Assembly (NCBI RefSeq): GCF_037975245.1
Contig: NC_092562.1
Span: forward strand, 11,077,001-11,141,000
DNA from: Apostichopus japonicus
Lineage: Eukaryota > Echinodermata > Holothuroidea > Aspidochirotida > Stichopodidae
Length of the DNA stretch: 64,000 nucleotides
Direction: 5' to 3'
In this document: piece by piece, positions 25,431 to 37,060 of the stretch
How positions within the stretch are numbered: the stretch's first letter is position 1
Layout of the letters: every line of letters begins with the position of its first letter
The notes under the pieces: model-generated
Databases searched by the model: none
The model's input: only the letters and a program-made list of their open reading frames with translations
What the model was told of the DNA's origin: nothing
Made by a program: the position numbers and the translations under genes

Positions 25431-26169
25431 GATTGATCATTTAAAACATCTTATAAACAAGAACAAATTGTTAATTGTGAATGAGACGTGGGTGTGAATA
25501 CAGCTTTGCGTTGCGAATCAAGCTTCCAACTGCAAAAGGTTTACAAATCCATATACAGGCTAGACTGTCTAGACGCTTGGATGGGTACGAGACCGGAACC
25601 AGACCAAACGGACAGACTGTTGAGACTGTTTGGAACACTCGATGTGTAACCTATTTAGAAGGTATCAATGGAACTAACTCCTCGCCATGTCCTACGGGAC
25701 GAAAAGAGGGCATGGGCAGGGCCTCGGGGGGCAGTTCCCCAGGCGCTCAACCACGATTTCTTTTTCTTTGTCCATTCAAAATCAACCATGTGAGAATGGA
25801 ACTAAGTACACACGTATACAATTTGGCGGTAACATGGCGCAAAGTGCACAATTTCTATGGCGGAAAGTACCTATGGCAGAATAAAACGGACCCTGGCACA
25901 GTACAGTTGTTTGAAAGAAACACTATGGTTATCATTTTACAGTAGTCCCAGTTGTTAATTAGTGAATATAGTGCACTGTGTCTGTTTTTTATCTTTCCGA
26001 CACATATTTCGTAATAGCGCCATAAATTTGTAATCCCATGTCTCCGCTATAATGAAGTGCTGTTCAATTGTACTTCCTACAGAACATTTTGCAGGAAATT
26101 CCACGAGAATACCGGTTGCTGTTCGTAATATCATGTATATATTATATTCTGTAACCCGTCTACTCATGA
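25431..26169. other. Right flank of the satellite, no recognised gene
   Basis: A 154-codon plus frame at 25481-25945 contains a G-rich stretch (25727-25745) resembling dispersed repeat sequence, and has no recognised domain. It is not called as a gene. Confidence 0.4.
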
Positions 26170-26545
26170 TTGTAGTGCGCGTGCGCGCTATAATATGGGC
26201 ATTACTGGCCAAGTGAACGATACCTACATGACTGGACGTTGAAACTTCAAATAGTCAATGACATTTGCAGTTCCAAAGGCTAGCTGCGTTGCCAAATTAT
26301 TCTGAGCATGTCACGGCGCTCACTAACGCCCTCACTTTGTAGGTACCTACATGAATACGCCATTGTGTGTTGTCCGATCAAAAATAACACCATGAACAAC
26401 CGGAGAGTTCCTCTAATAATACTGCAAGCACTCCATGCGCACTACAATACTGCGTATTTTGCAAAGTTCTTCCTTTAATACTGCAAGCACTCCACGCGCA
26501 CTAAAATATTGCGTATTTCCAGGCAAAAGTAGTTCTAGTTAAGAA
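26170..26545 (-). repeat. Unclassified dispersed repeat, copy A (inverted relative to copy B at 38523)
   Basis: Its reverse complement matches 38523-38893 over most of the length, including GTCATGTAGGTACCTACAAAGTG-type text (19 bases shared as ATGTAGGTACCTACAAAGT), GAGTGCTTGCAGTATTA and CAACGTCCAGTCATGTAGG. Both contain a duplicated GTGCTTGCAGT motif. A short frame (A-S-N-x-x-I-x-x-R-T-R-T) is partly conserved between copies. No terminal repeats were identified. Confidence 0.7.
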
Positions 26546-27118
26546 GGGTTTCTTTTCCCTATTTGTTTAGTTGTCACTACTTATAATTAACCGAATTCTT
26601 ATTCTCATAAAAGGGAAGAGAAAGATGGCGTAAAGTTTAGTGAGAGGCAATTGCCATAACGATCACTGTTGCTATGCTGTCGATCATGCGATTTAAAATC
26701 TAATCACAATCAAGTGATTCAAAATCACAAAACAAATATAGAAAGATAATATTTTTAAGCTAATAAATGTACATATACCATCTATATGTGACGGCTAACC
26801 CTTGATAACTCATAAATGAACATATTTCTGAACAGCAATCTGAGTAGAAAGTTATCAATGAATATTGACAGAGCAAAGAAACTATTGATTAGAACCTCAG
26901 GTAATTTAGTCAGTTTAATAATGTGCCACAATGTTGAATTCTCTTGAAATACAAGGAAACACACAACTCCCTTGCATTGATTTTTTTTTTACCGCAGCCA
27001 GATGAACTATTTACATAATTGACTATATTAATATATCACATAGTTGAGAAACTAAGGAAGTGTTTTAGGAAGCATCGCCGCTTAACAAACTACAGTGATT
27101 CGGTAAAATATACATAAA
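26546..27118. other. No recognisable gene
   Basis: AT-rich sequence. Frames are short and featureless. Confidence 0.45.
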
Positions 27119-27290
27119 CAGGCGCGTATCCAGGATTTTCAAACCCGGGGGGCGCGAATTACTATCTAAGCGGAGCGCCACCATCGGTTGGCGCGCAGCG
27201 TACAAGAAAATTTCTTGTTTTGAAACCCCCCAGATCACCGGAAACGGCACTTCTCGGGCCTGAAATGACCAACCATATGTACACTTTTGC
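27119..27290 (+). mobile_element. Partial hAT-like MITE (left end and core)
   Basis: Starts CAGGCGCGTATCCAGGATTT and carries the family core (AAGCGGAGCGCCACCATCGG, then TTGGCGCGCAGCGTACAAG). No convincing right end or target duplication was found. The end-like CTGGATACGCACCTG at 29218-29232 may be its distant partner or belong to another copy. Confidence 0.55.
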
Positions 27291-27799
27291 CTGAGAACCA
27301 AGTATTTCCTAATAGTTTTTTTTTTTCCATCCATAACCTTTTTGAACCCGGCACACATCATGTTCGACCTGATCGCATCTCCTGTGGGTCTTTGCTTTTG
27401 TAGGTGATTCTACGTCCCGGCCCACAATACCCGTCAGCCCCACTTTTCAAGGTTTTAAGCCCCATATTTGTTCCGAATTTGAAAATTCACATTTCTCGTG
27501 AATAAACTCACTTCAAAACATACCCATAATGTTGAACAAAATTTCATCTATGGACAACCAATATAGAAAAAAACTTCCTTCAACCCCTAACAGACCGGTC
27601 AAAATTGCACGAGTAGAGGGAAGTATGATGTAGAATGTTGGTCATAAATTTTCTAAAATTCAGACACAGATAATTTATTGGTGTAGAAATATTAAAACCT
27701 GTTATAACGGCTATTATAAAACTTGGTTGAAGGAAATGAAAAAATAGCAGATATTTCCGAAAGCGAACACTACACACATAGGCGTAGGAGGCGCGGCGG
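27291..27799. other. No recognisable gene
   Basis: AT-rich sequence between two MITE copies. The last ~25 bp (GGCGTAGGAGGCGCGGCGG) continue after the next MITE and look like a disrupted GC-rich repeat. Confidence 0.4.
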
Positions 27800-28175
27800 C
27801 ACTGGCGGAGCTAGGGGTATTGGTCAGGAGTGGAGAGAATGGTCTGAAGGGGCGCTTTCGACACTATCTAAGCGGAGCGCCACCATTGGTTGGCGCGTAG
27901 CGTACATAAAATTTTTGAGTAAAGATACTCCCTAGATCGCCGGAAATGACCCTTTCCGGGCCTGGCTAATTTGCAGATAAACGAAGAATAAGGTGTTATC
28001 GCCAAATTACACAAACAAAATGTGAGAAATGTCAATAAGTATATGAGAGCGCAATAAAAAAGTCAATAATCTAGAATAAGTAAACAGTGGTAAAGAGCTG
28101 AAAAAGGCGCCAGCAGTCCATTTGAGTCCGTCAGGGGGGCATCCGCCCCCTGACCATATGGACGCTCCGCCACTG
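27800..28175 (+). mobile_element. hAT-like MITE, 376 bp, with perfect 8-bp target duplication
   Basis: Ends are CACTGGCGGAGCTAGG and GGACGCTCCGCCACTG. CGCGGCGG flanks both sides (27792-27799 and 28176-28183). Same subfamily as the copies at 40317 and 59120 (shared ends, length and GGTATTGGTCAGG start). Core in plus orientation. No transposase. Confidence 0.85.
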
Positions 28176-28524
28176 CGCGGCGGGGGTGCAGGCCCTAATT
28201 CGCCATTACTAATGTAAAAGAGAGTTTTGACATAATTGGACCTCCATGCTTTTTATACATCTACATGAGACATGTCGTTGTTTACATTAGCATCCCGCGG
28301 TATACTGAGCAATTTTACCGTACGGTACATGATGGCATGCGATGTAATAACCGATGCTTGCTTATATGATATTAACATGAACACGTTTTTCGCGCGCTTA
28401 GCGCGCAAAAATTTTTGGTTATTTTTTCAGGCAAGTCGGACAGTTTTGAGGCTTTTCATCCTGGAACGCCATTTTCATGCTCACTGATATGATGTATATC
28501 TGCTGTTTGCGTTACAAATTCGAA

Positions 28525-28690
28525 CAGGCGCGTAGCGAGGAATTTGCCAAGGGAGGGCGAAGCCTGTAGGCAAATTATCTAAGCGTAGCGCCACCATAGG
28601 TTGGCGCGAAGCGTACAAGCAAATTTTGGCCGAAAATGTCTCCCGGATCGCTGGAAATGACACTTCCCAGGCCTTGTAAGTTGCCTCTAA
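28525..28690 (+). mobile_element. Partial hAT-like MITE (left end and core)
   Basis: Begins CAGGCGCGTAGCGAGG and contains the core (AAGCGTAGCGCCACCATAGG, then TTGGCGCGAAGCGTACAAG). The right end was not identified. Confidence 0.5.
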
Positions 28691-29232
28691 GCACTTTCTA
28701 TTTTGAAATTACTTAGCGATATCATTTAAAAAAATGCTGAATGGAGGGGGGGGGGGCGGGCGGTCGCCCACATCCCAAAATGCGTCATGTTCCCCGACGA
28801 CACGGTCGAGTTCGAGACCAGCCACAGTTGGTTTCATAGCACAATTCTACACACGCGTTATGATAGACCATATATAGTATATATATAGATCATTAGTGAG
28901 AGAGGAAAATGGAAACGTCAAAACGTGGAGTTGTCGGTGTAAGGGGTAGGGTGAGTCACACTTTTACGAAATCATTGATCCGTCACTGGCTACCCTTCAG
29001 CGCTGTAATGATGTCACTGTTCTTCTTTCTCTTCCCGGTGTCTTCGCGTTTTGCTTTTACTCCCTCTTTTTCTCCTTTTTCTCTCTTTCTTCTTTTTCTT
29101 TTCCCTTCCTTCCTCTCCTCCTCCTCTTTTTTCCCCTCTTTTTTCCTTTTTTCTTCTCTTTTTTTCTCTTCTCTTTTTCTTACCCGGGGGGCGCGCGCCC
29201 CCAACGCCCCCCCCCCCTGGATACGCACCTGA
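28691..29232. other. Low-complexity region with a MITE-type right end
   Basis: Includes a G-run (28747-28756), a 180-bp pyrimidine tract and, at 29218-29232, CTGGATACGCACCTG, the complement of a CAGGTGCGTATCCAG-type terminal repeat. It probably represents nested or truncated MITEs. Confidence 0.4.
29010..29190. repeat. Pyrimidine-rich (C/T) tract
   Basis: Almost purely C and T on the plus strand, producing spurious Ser/Leu/Phe and Lys/Glu frames on the two strands. Could form triplex DNA. Confidence 0.85.
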
Positions 29233-31200
29233 TAAATATACCGAAATTCGAGGAAGTACTTTGCCAGGCTATCGGTTCCTTCTTTTTCAAGTCATCTATT
29301 TTGTTCGCATCGATTAAAGGATATTGGAGAGTTTGGAGTTCACTGTTAGAGTCTCACTGAAGATCATTGCAATTATGTGGATTGCAAAAACAGTTTTGGC
29401 TATTTACCTTTTTGTTCCGTTAGAAATATAGTCTTGTGTTTATAAAACGAAGTTTCTTTGCCATGTTCCGTGCGTTCGTGTATGTGTGTCAAGTTGTCAC
29501 CATCAGACACGAAGAGCGCCCTCTAAAGTCCTCCAAATTGACGTCCTCAATTTGTTTATGTCGTAAATGTGTACATCCTTGAATTGTCACTTCATGCAAC
29601 TGTGTACGCATTGCATTGTCTTTAATTGGCTGTTTGTATTTATCTTTACTAATATTATCAAAGGAGCGGTACTTTCAAACGATACATGATGCATTTTAAC
29701 ATTTAACATGCATCGTTATAGGATCTTCAAGAACAAATGCACTGACTTCTTTTTGCATTTTCTGCATTGTATAAAAAGTGATTGCTTACTGAAGAACAAA
29801 TTGAAACCAGTTACCATGTCCCTACGACCATTTTATTTGGTATTCTGGGATAATATTTAGTCTGGGCTTTCTCATAGACTCTGACATTGCATCACGAACT
29901 AACTGATGACGCTATCAATATCTTTCGTAAATTCTTTCACGATATGGCGTTTTGTTTTCAGGGCTGCATGCAGTCATTGGTGTCTGTTTGAGATGACACA
30001 AGAACCTCCTTTTGTCGTAACGATTTGTCAAATATGAGTGAATGTTCTTAGATTGTTTGTGATAATTAGTCTCTGCATGTGAGACATACATTTCTTGACA
30101 ATGTAGTATTAGCTGCCGATAGGTGCTATAGACAATAAGTTAAGGGAAGTATTATTAATAAATATTCAATAATGGGAACATTCCTTTTTTTACCTTTCGT
30201 CCCATTAAAATCATATGTTCCATTTGATTAGTTGTAGGACGACTTGAATCTTAAACTGGATAGTTCTGCTGGCCAGTTGCCAAAACGTTTAGTGCAAACG
30301 TTAGAAATTGATTTCTTCCAGTTTTCTATCATTTTCATTACTGACATCCGTATAGAGACCTTCAACATGACTAGCGATATTTGTTTCTACGAACTCTGAC
30401 TCGAATTATTAAGCCATATCTCCAGATTTGACCTCACGACAATGCTTGCTAGTCATTCAACTGGATCTTTGTATTTGCAAACTGAGTGTCAGGCAATACA
30501 AATAATCCATTTCAGTGATACATACATACATATGCATCATTTCGAGATAAAGCGTCAACATTCCGGGCGTTACAAGATTGATAAATAAATGATATTTGAT
30601 AGATACAAAATCATCTGGAAGTTTCGATCTACAACATCGCACTTTCGGTATAAACAGTCAACGTTTTTAGCCCAAAAAGGCGAATTAGCCGAAATATTGA
30701 TAGATAGTTGAAGTCAATTTAAATGGGCAAAGGGAGAAAACAAAGGAATATTTCGAAGTAAAATGACCGAATTTGGAAATAACCGTTAAGATGATTGAGA
30801 ATATATTTAAAATTTCGTGCAAGAGAGTGAGAAATAATATTTAAAAAAACTTGAATTTCGCGTGTCCTATTACGCGACAATAACCACTACACAACACCGG
30901 GATATTTCCGTAGAAACTCCTCAAATCACCAGGAAGTGGTAATGAATGTATTGCCACGTTTGACACCCCATACCCCGGTCGCATAGAGTGTTTCGGCCCT
31001 CTGGACAAAGGCAAGGATTCACGCACGCCACCTAGAACGCTTCTGGTCGACCTCTGACCGACCGACCCTCCTCGCATTCTCCCGGGTTCGGTTACGACAA
31101 CAAGGGATCCTAGGCCACAAAAAGCACCATACATACCAGTTGGGAGTCTGACCTCAATATATGACCGTTACTAGCAAATTTTCGAGCACAGCTACTTGAC
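29233..31200. other. No recognisable gene; possible tRNA-like repeat near 30845-31120
   Basis: Mostly AT-rich sequence. On the minus strand at about 30845-30905 a segment resembles part of a tRNA (GTGTAGTGGTTA, a CGCG...CGCG stem, then ATTCAAG and a T-run), adjoining ~200 bp of GC-rich sequence. It is too degenerate to call a tRNA and is probably a SINE-like remnant. Confidence 0.35.
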
Positions 31201-31209
31201 CCGGAAGTA
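31201..31209 (+). promoter_or_regulatory. ETS-type site (CCGGAAGTA) upstream of a candidate first exon
   Basis: CCGGAAGT is the core bound by ETS/GABP factors and is common at transcription starts. It lies about 50 bp before the ATG at 31261. A reversed ACTTCC is at 31251-31256. Confidence 0.3.
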
Positions 31210-31260
31210 ATTGTTTCGCGCAAATCCGGTTCTACGGACTTCGGTTCGCTACTTCCATGT

Positions 31261-31434
31261 ATGGATGTAATCGGTAAAATTCGCAAACATCCCAATGTCA
31301 TTCGGGTTTACGAGTATCGTAGCTCGATAAAGGATACTTTAGAGACTCAAATACGATCATTTCCGGAAAGAAACGAAGATTTTACCAATAGAACAGTGCA
31401 TTTTCTTATCGACGACCAACGCAAAAACATAAAG
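31261..31434 (+). CDS. Candidate first coding exon, unrecognised protein
   Basis: An ATG opens 58 codons that end exactly at a perfect donor (AAAG|GTAAGT, 31434/31435), giving a phase-0 exon. The peptide is charged and plausible for a soluble protein (starts M-D-V-I-G-K-I-R-K-H-P-N, ends D-D-Q-R-K-N-I-K). An out-of-frame ATG at 31257 precedes it. The ETS-type site just upstream is consistent with a promoter. No downstream exon or family was identified, so this may be a retained fragment or chance. Confidence 0.3.
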
Positions 31435-33439
31435 GTAAGTCAAATCGAGTCGACGTCTATCGTTATGTGACTTTCGCGTCTTAGACAACTTTTAACCGTA
31501 AAAATAGCATTTTTGTAATATATAAGCTTGAATCTTACTCATATTTTTCAGAAAAGTTGTAACTCCCCCGAAAAGTGTGATTTTTTGGTCAACGAAAATG
31601 GTGCTCCTATGTGGTTTTGGTTGCCCCTAATACATGTATCCTAACGTACATAATACACATATACACGAAAGCACCGTATCCTATAACGTGCAGCCTAGCG
31701 CTATATGTCGACTATGATGTAGCTAGTGCTAGATTTGCAACGTCTCGTATTTTTCGTAATCTTTCTATTCGGCATAGATTCCCTTCATTTTTTTGCGTTA
31801 ATATGGAAAAATCAGGGAGTTGATAAGTCACGGTACTACTGATTGCTACTAAATAGTTAAAATTTAAAAATTCGAGGGCATAGCGGACAGTAATATTACT
31901 CCTAGTACAAGCCTAGGCTAGCCTATAGGCCTAGTACTTTTGTATTTACTAAAGTAATATACTACGACAAGTTTTTACTACAGGTAGGCCCTAGCCTAGT
32001 TTTAGTAATACTAGAATACCTGCATAGTTTAGTCCAATTTTAATAATGGACTAAGGCTTATAACCTTTAGTTCTTAGCCTACGCCTTCTTGTCCTTGTGT
32101 AATAATTCTAAGGGGCCTGTTCTTGAAAAGATTTGGACTGCATAAGATACAATTTAGTATTATTATTATTATTATACAAAAATTATTAGTAGTACTAGTA
32201 GACTTCCTTTGTACTATGTATAAGTTAAGATCATGGCTTATTATGAGTTTTATTAAAGCTGGACTGGGTGAAAATTTCCTCCATGCTGGGATCGGGATCC
32301 ATTTCAATGTCACTTTGTTACAAGTGTTCAAGACCGGTATTAGATCCATGACTTAAGTCTAGGCCCAATTCCCTATTCTTAATATGTAGAGCAAGATACG
32401 TAACACAGAAATAAAACTAGCTTGCTTTATACTGCTTACACTTTTTACTTATTGCTATTACAGTTATTGCTATTACAGTTAGACCTACTGCTGGTACTTG
32501 AGAACAATTGCACCTCATAGAGCCATGTAGTTGTACATAGCTACTTATAATTCCAGGTGACTTAAAACAATATCAGGGATAATTTTGTGACAACATGTTT
32601 TGCTGTTAACGAGAGTTTACGATCTTTTTATTGTTATGTTGTTTTCTATGATAGGTACAGTAGTAGAAGTACTTAGTTAGTCATTCACGTACAGTCTTCC
32701 CTATGTGTGTGTGTCACACACAGATTTCTCTAAGGTGCTTCCCATGTATATATGACCAAAAAAAAGTTATTCCCAAAAAGAAGAAAAGTTTCATTCACTA
32801 TTAGATTTGTTTTGTTATGTATAATGACTAACATTGCAAAATGCAGTTCCACTGGTATTAAGTATTAGCCCAGAGAGCTTCCAGAGTTTATTACATCCTC
32901 ATGTTTATTATCCTCATATCTGAAGTCTTCATATAAGAGTTTATTTATAGAAATCTGTTAATAAATGTAGTCTCACATTCTATTTAATACTATATATCTT
33001 TAAGTTACTAGCTCTGTTATATGTACCCGTAGTAAGAAGGAATGCAGCCTGTGGATCAGTTAAGTGCCTGTTGTTACAACTCTGCTCCAAACTATTGTTT
33101 GTTTAATCAGGTTGTATTATTAGTGTGCTACCTTTAAGCAATTTTGTTTTCTATATATATGTAATTTACATTTTTCCTCAGTTTCTGTTATACTCTTATA
33201 GAATGAACAAGTTGTGTGCAGCAACAGGCTGTAATATACTCAGCAGTCTCATGCCTATTCTCTAGCTAACTCGAACAGGGTATTGGCCCAGACACATACA
33301 CTGGAAGTTAACTGTGTAGAATAGATTGTTGTTTGGAATTTATGTGCTGATTTTGGAACCATTTCTTGGGAAATGTTGGTACTTAAATTGGTTAATTTAG
33401 TCGTGACAACTGACCAATGTGGCTGGAACAACAGAAGAT
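31435..33439. other. No recognisable gene
   Basis: AT-rich. Short GCCTAG-rich palindromic text lies near 31905-32010, and a (TAT)n stretch near 32156-32175. If 31261-31434 is a real exon this would be its intron. Confidence 0.4.
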
Positions 33440-33889
33440 ATGACCTGGAAAATTAACAAAATGGATGGCTCGAACTGGCTGACATGGAATTTCCAGATGA
33501 GACATTTGTTTCTTGCAAAAGGCCTGTGGGCTATGAGGATGGCTCAGGAAAGTTGGGGGTTACTGTATGTGAGAAGTAGAAGAGTGCAAACTTGAAAAAG
33601 ACACAACTGGCATTTTTCATCATTGTGCTTGCAATAGCATCTAGTCAGCTGGAATTAATTACAACAAGTGACAAACCAAGTGATGCTTAGGATGCCTTGC
33701 GTACTCTGTTCGAAAAGGATTCTCTAACCAACAAAATTCAGCTCAAGAAAAAGTACCTCAGAACTGAAATGGCAGAGGGCAAGTCAGTTGGAAATAATTT
33801 GAATTATATGAAAGGAAGTATGAATCGTTGGGATGCTATTGGTGCTCCTATTTCTGAAGAAGACCAGGTTGTTAAAGTTATATGTCAAG
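33440..33889 (+). pseudogene. Degenerate Ty1/copia-type gag fragment
   Basis: The first frame from about 33452 reads K-M-D-G-S-N-W-L-T-W-N-F-Q-M, like the start of copia gag (UBN2-type domain, where K-L-D-G-x-N-x-x-x-W is typical). Another frame, 33697-33880, contains the helical gag stretch ending A-I-G-A-P-I-S-E-E-D-Q-V-V, a signature of copia gag. Between them there are stop codons and a frameshift (the two frames differ), and after about 33889 similarity ends in AT-rich sequence. No protease, integrase, reverse transcriptase or LTRs were seen. A dead remnant. Confidence 0.75.
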
Positions 33890-35398
33890 TTTGGACTTAT
33901 TTATTTACTTTCTACTCTTACCTTTTACTTTTATATATTTGTCTTTTAATTTTAATCTTATGCTATATGTCACAGGTATATCTCACCATTTCAAAGTTAC
34001 AAAACTATCCATCCTGCCACCTGAACTGTTTTTGTTATGTCATGCCTTCACTATGCCACCTTGAAATACCCTTTCCAGTCATAATGCACTTGACATTGTG
34101 TGTGATTTTTTTTTCAGACAATATTATTGTATGAAGTCTTCACAGTATGAAGTGAGTTTCATTTCAAGAAGTATTCAAATTTTGTTAAGCTATTCCTTCC
34201 ATTTGAACAAAGTATTTCACTTTGAAGTGATCAAAGTAATTTATATTTCATGCCCATATTTTCACAGGACATTAAAACATGTTCTTTCATGGAGAGTGTC
34301 ACACCAAATGTTTTTTGTTTTCTTTTTTCTGTTGCTTAAAGTGCCTTATTGTTACAGTTATAAAATCAATAAAAGACCAGGCAACTCTATTTCCACTGTT
34401 GACTAATGTTCTACTATGCATGTGCAAAAGAAAAAGAAAACAGCCCTACTCAAAATATTTGGTCAGAGTATCCATAGAACGTAATGTATCCAAACGCGTC
34501 CTGTGTACTGAAAGTCCGCTTTTAATTAAAGTCCCCATATGTGGCAAAACCACCTCATCCCTCCAAAATACCCTAACTCTTCCCAAAGCTGGTGAACACC
34601 ACACCCATCCCAAAGCTGGGAAACTCCAAACCCTTCCCCAAATCCGCTAAGCACCACATTTCCTCCCCAAAACCCCTAAAAACACCACACCCCTCCCCTA
34701 AACAACACACCCCTACCCAAGCCACAGTACTTAACTTCAATATTGGCAAGTGGTTATGTAGTGTGATACATGAACCAAACAAGGATTGGTATTGACTGGA
34801 AAACTGTTAACTGATATTTATTGATGAATATAAGCAACAGATGAGTACCCAGCTTTGCAGAATCTCACTGAGTAAGGGCTACTGTGGAATTATGGTAAGT
34901 GGGTAAGTATAAATCATTTGGTATTGCAGGTATAAATCATTCGGAATTGTTGGAAGTTCCTTAGAAAGCAACTAGAAATAAGGTTTGGCCTAGGCCATGT
35001 TACCTTTTTATATTCGACATGTGGTATGACCCTTTCAGTTTTGACAACAGACTCGGGAAAATTTGTGTTACCTTAATAGTTACCGCCATTAATTTAGCTA
35101 GAAAGTAAACACCATCTCCCTTGCCCCCTCCCCCATTTTGTCTCTCTTACCCCTCCCATACGCAGCTCTCAGTAATTTCACATTTTACCTAATCATATAT
35201 TAGAATTTGGGACAAAATTTCTTCCAAACCTTAGCACAACTTAAATTACTTACATTTCACGCCACAAAACCTAACATTCCTAAAAGACCGTACACTAAAG
35301 GAATGGGTTCCACTACATTGAAAACGATTTGAGTGAAGTCTTGTAGGTAGTAGCCCATAGCATGAAAACGGCTTGGCGAAAGTCTACCTAATTTCAAA
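33890..35398. other. No recognisable gene; C/A-rich imperfect repeat at about 34555-34725
   Basis: The C/A-rich stretch repeats CACCACACCC and CCCCAAA-type words on the plus strand, giving strand-skewed composition. The remainder is AT-rich with no coding signal. Confidence 0.4.
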
Positions 35399-35432
35399 AT
35401 GGCGGCGACAGCAACAAAATCGCCGAGTCGAG
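35399..35432 (+). CDS. Possible first coding exon (AAAATGGCGGC context)
   Basis: ATGGCGGCGACAGC with A at -3 and G at +4 sits in locally CpG-richer sequence; AAATGGCGGC also resembles a YY1 site typical of animal promoters. The frame reads M-A-A-T-A-T-K-S-P-S-R before a possible donor (GAG|GTAATC). If unspliced it continues to a stop at 35581. No partner exon or family was found; weak call. Confidence 0.2.
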
Positions 35433-36724
35433 GTAATCGTTTTGTGACTGGCCGTCTTAGACAACCATTTCACCGAAACTTTACAGCATCATGTAGGAGA
35501 GTACAAGATCCACAAATGGGAGAACTTTTTTGCTGTAACTCTCTTTCGTTGGTTCGTTTTGACCTATTTTGTGTCAGTTAGGAATACATGTGTGAGGACG
35601 AAGTTGGATTGCAATCGTTGTTTCATAGGTTTTCGTTGATTTTTTCTCGGGTATCTTTGCCCTACCATACATTGGAATTACTTTTAATCCATTCTGTGAG
35701 GTTCCGGTAAGTTGTTAACTATCAATGTCTGTAAATTCTGTGAGTGAAATGTAGGACCGACTTTACGTTAAATGCGGGCAAATTCAAATTTAATGATATG
35801 CGTGATCGTTGATCATTCTTCGAGGTCACGGGGTCAGACTTCCAACTGATACAGCCGGAGGTATTATCGCCGCCGACCTGGAAAAATGGAATTGCAACGG
35901 TGAGATCATCTAAGTTACATCTAAGTTACAGGGAATCTCAGTCGATAACAAATTGGGATTGTACTGTGTGCGGCGATCTTTGGTGGCTACATCTCAGACA
36001 CAGGAAATCTGGGTATGTTACAAAGTAGGATTGCACTGGTGCGACCATAACTAATAGGGGATCTGGGTACATCCAAAAATTGGGATTACACGGGTGTGAT
36101 ATGGAGCCCTCCCTATTACTAGCTACGCATCAACTTGACTGTTACGTGATGGTTCATACGACCGTTACGTCACGGAATTTATCAATAAATAATAATATGC
36201 TACTAATATCTCAGTAATATAAAATCTTACGATTGAAATGAAGTCATAAACACACCTGAAATAATAATAATAAACAATTCTCGATAAATCACGAAGATTT
36301 CTGTCTTTGATATCATTACGAACAAAGTTGTTTTGGATCCGACAACAGTCAAGTTGTGATATCATGGCGCACTCTAAGAATAATTATTAACGTTAGTGTA
36401 GACTAGCACAACCGTAACTAAGTTAATTTTTATCAGCTTGTAACTTACTAATGTGGTCACCGACACTACGTCTGGCCATCACGGACTGACTATAGATTTT
36501 ACAATATGGTAGTAATATTTTGTGCTAAGGCATCCCTCTTGACTCATTTTACAAGTTGAAAATTCTTTACCAAAGGGTCCCCCTTTGCCTCTACCAGCAA
36601 TAATGGGCCCCCTCAAAATTCGTAGGCCCATATATACCAATTTGCCCACATGCCCCCCCCCCCCACCCCCTCTCTGCTCTGGCCTGCAAAACAAACACAC
36701 ATGTACTATAGAAAGAAACCATGC
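35433..36724. other. No recognisable gene
   Basis: Contains a C-run at 36653-36664 within text resembling a MITE interior (GGGCCCCCTCAAAATTCG). AT-rich otherwise. Confidence 0.4.
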
Positions 36725-36732
36725 ACAGAATT

Positions 36733-37052
36733 TGGATCGCGGAAAGGGAAAACTTATTTCGTTTGTCTAAACTAAGTATGCTTTTGTCTAAACTTAAGTT
36801 GTTGCTGCTGTTTTACCATGCTGTTGCTCAAACTTGAGCAATTTATTGTTGTACAGCGTCGATCGCAACAACGTAAGTTTAGACAACGAAGTATAAGTTT
36901 AGACAACATAATTTTAGACATTAACGTGAGTTTGAGCAGCAGCATGGTAAAACAGCAGCAACAACTTTAGTTTAGACAACAACAAACTTAGTTTAGACAA
37001 CAACAAACTTAGTTTGGACAACGAAATAAGTTTTCCCTTTTCGCGTTCCATA
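36733..37052. mobile_element. Foldback MITE, 320 bp, with 8-bp target duplication
   Basis: Long inverted arms pair GGAAAGGGAAAACTTATTTC at the left with the complement at the right. Both arms continue with GTCTAAACTAAG repeats and GTTGCTGCTGTTTTACCATG. ACAGAATT flanks the element (36725-36732 and 37053-37060). No coding capacity. Confidence 0.8.
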
Positions 37053-37060
37053 ACAGAATT

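Noticed and set aside
25481-25945. 154-codon plus-strand frame
   Set aside because: No recognised domain, sits at the satellite border, and includes G-rich repeat-like sequence. No splice evidence.
28909-29317. Ser/Leu/Phe-rich and Lys/Glu-rich frames on opposite strands
   Set aside because: Produced by a pyrimidine tract.
30845-30905. Possible minus-strand tRNA gene
   Set aside because: Only parts of D-arm and T-arm-like text are present and no acceptor stem pairs. At most a SINE remnant.
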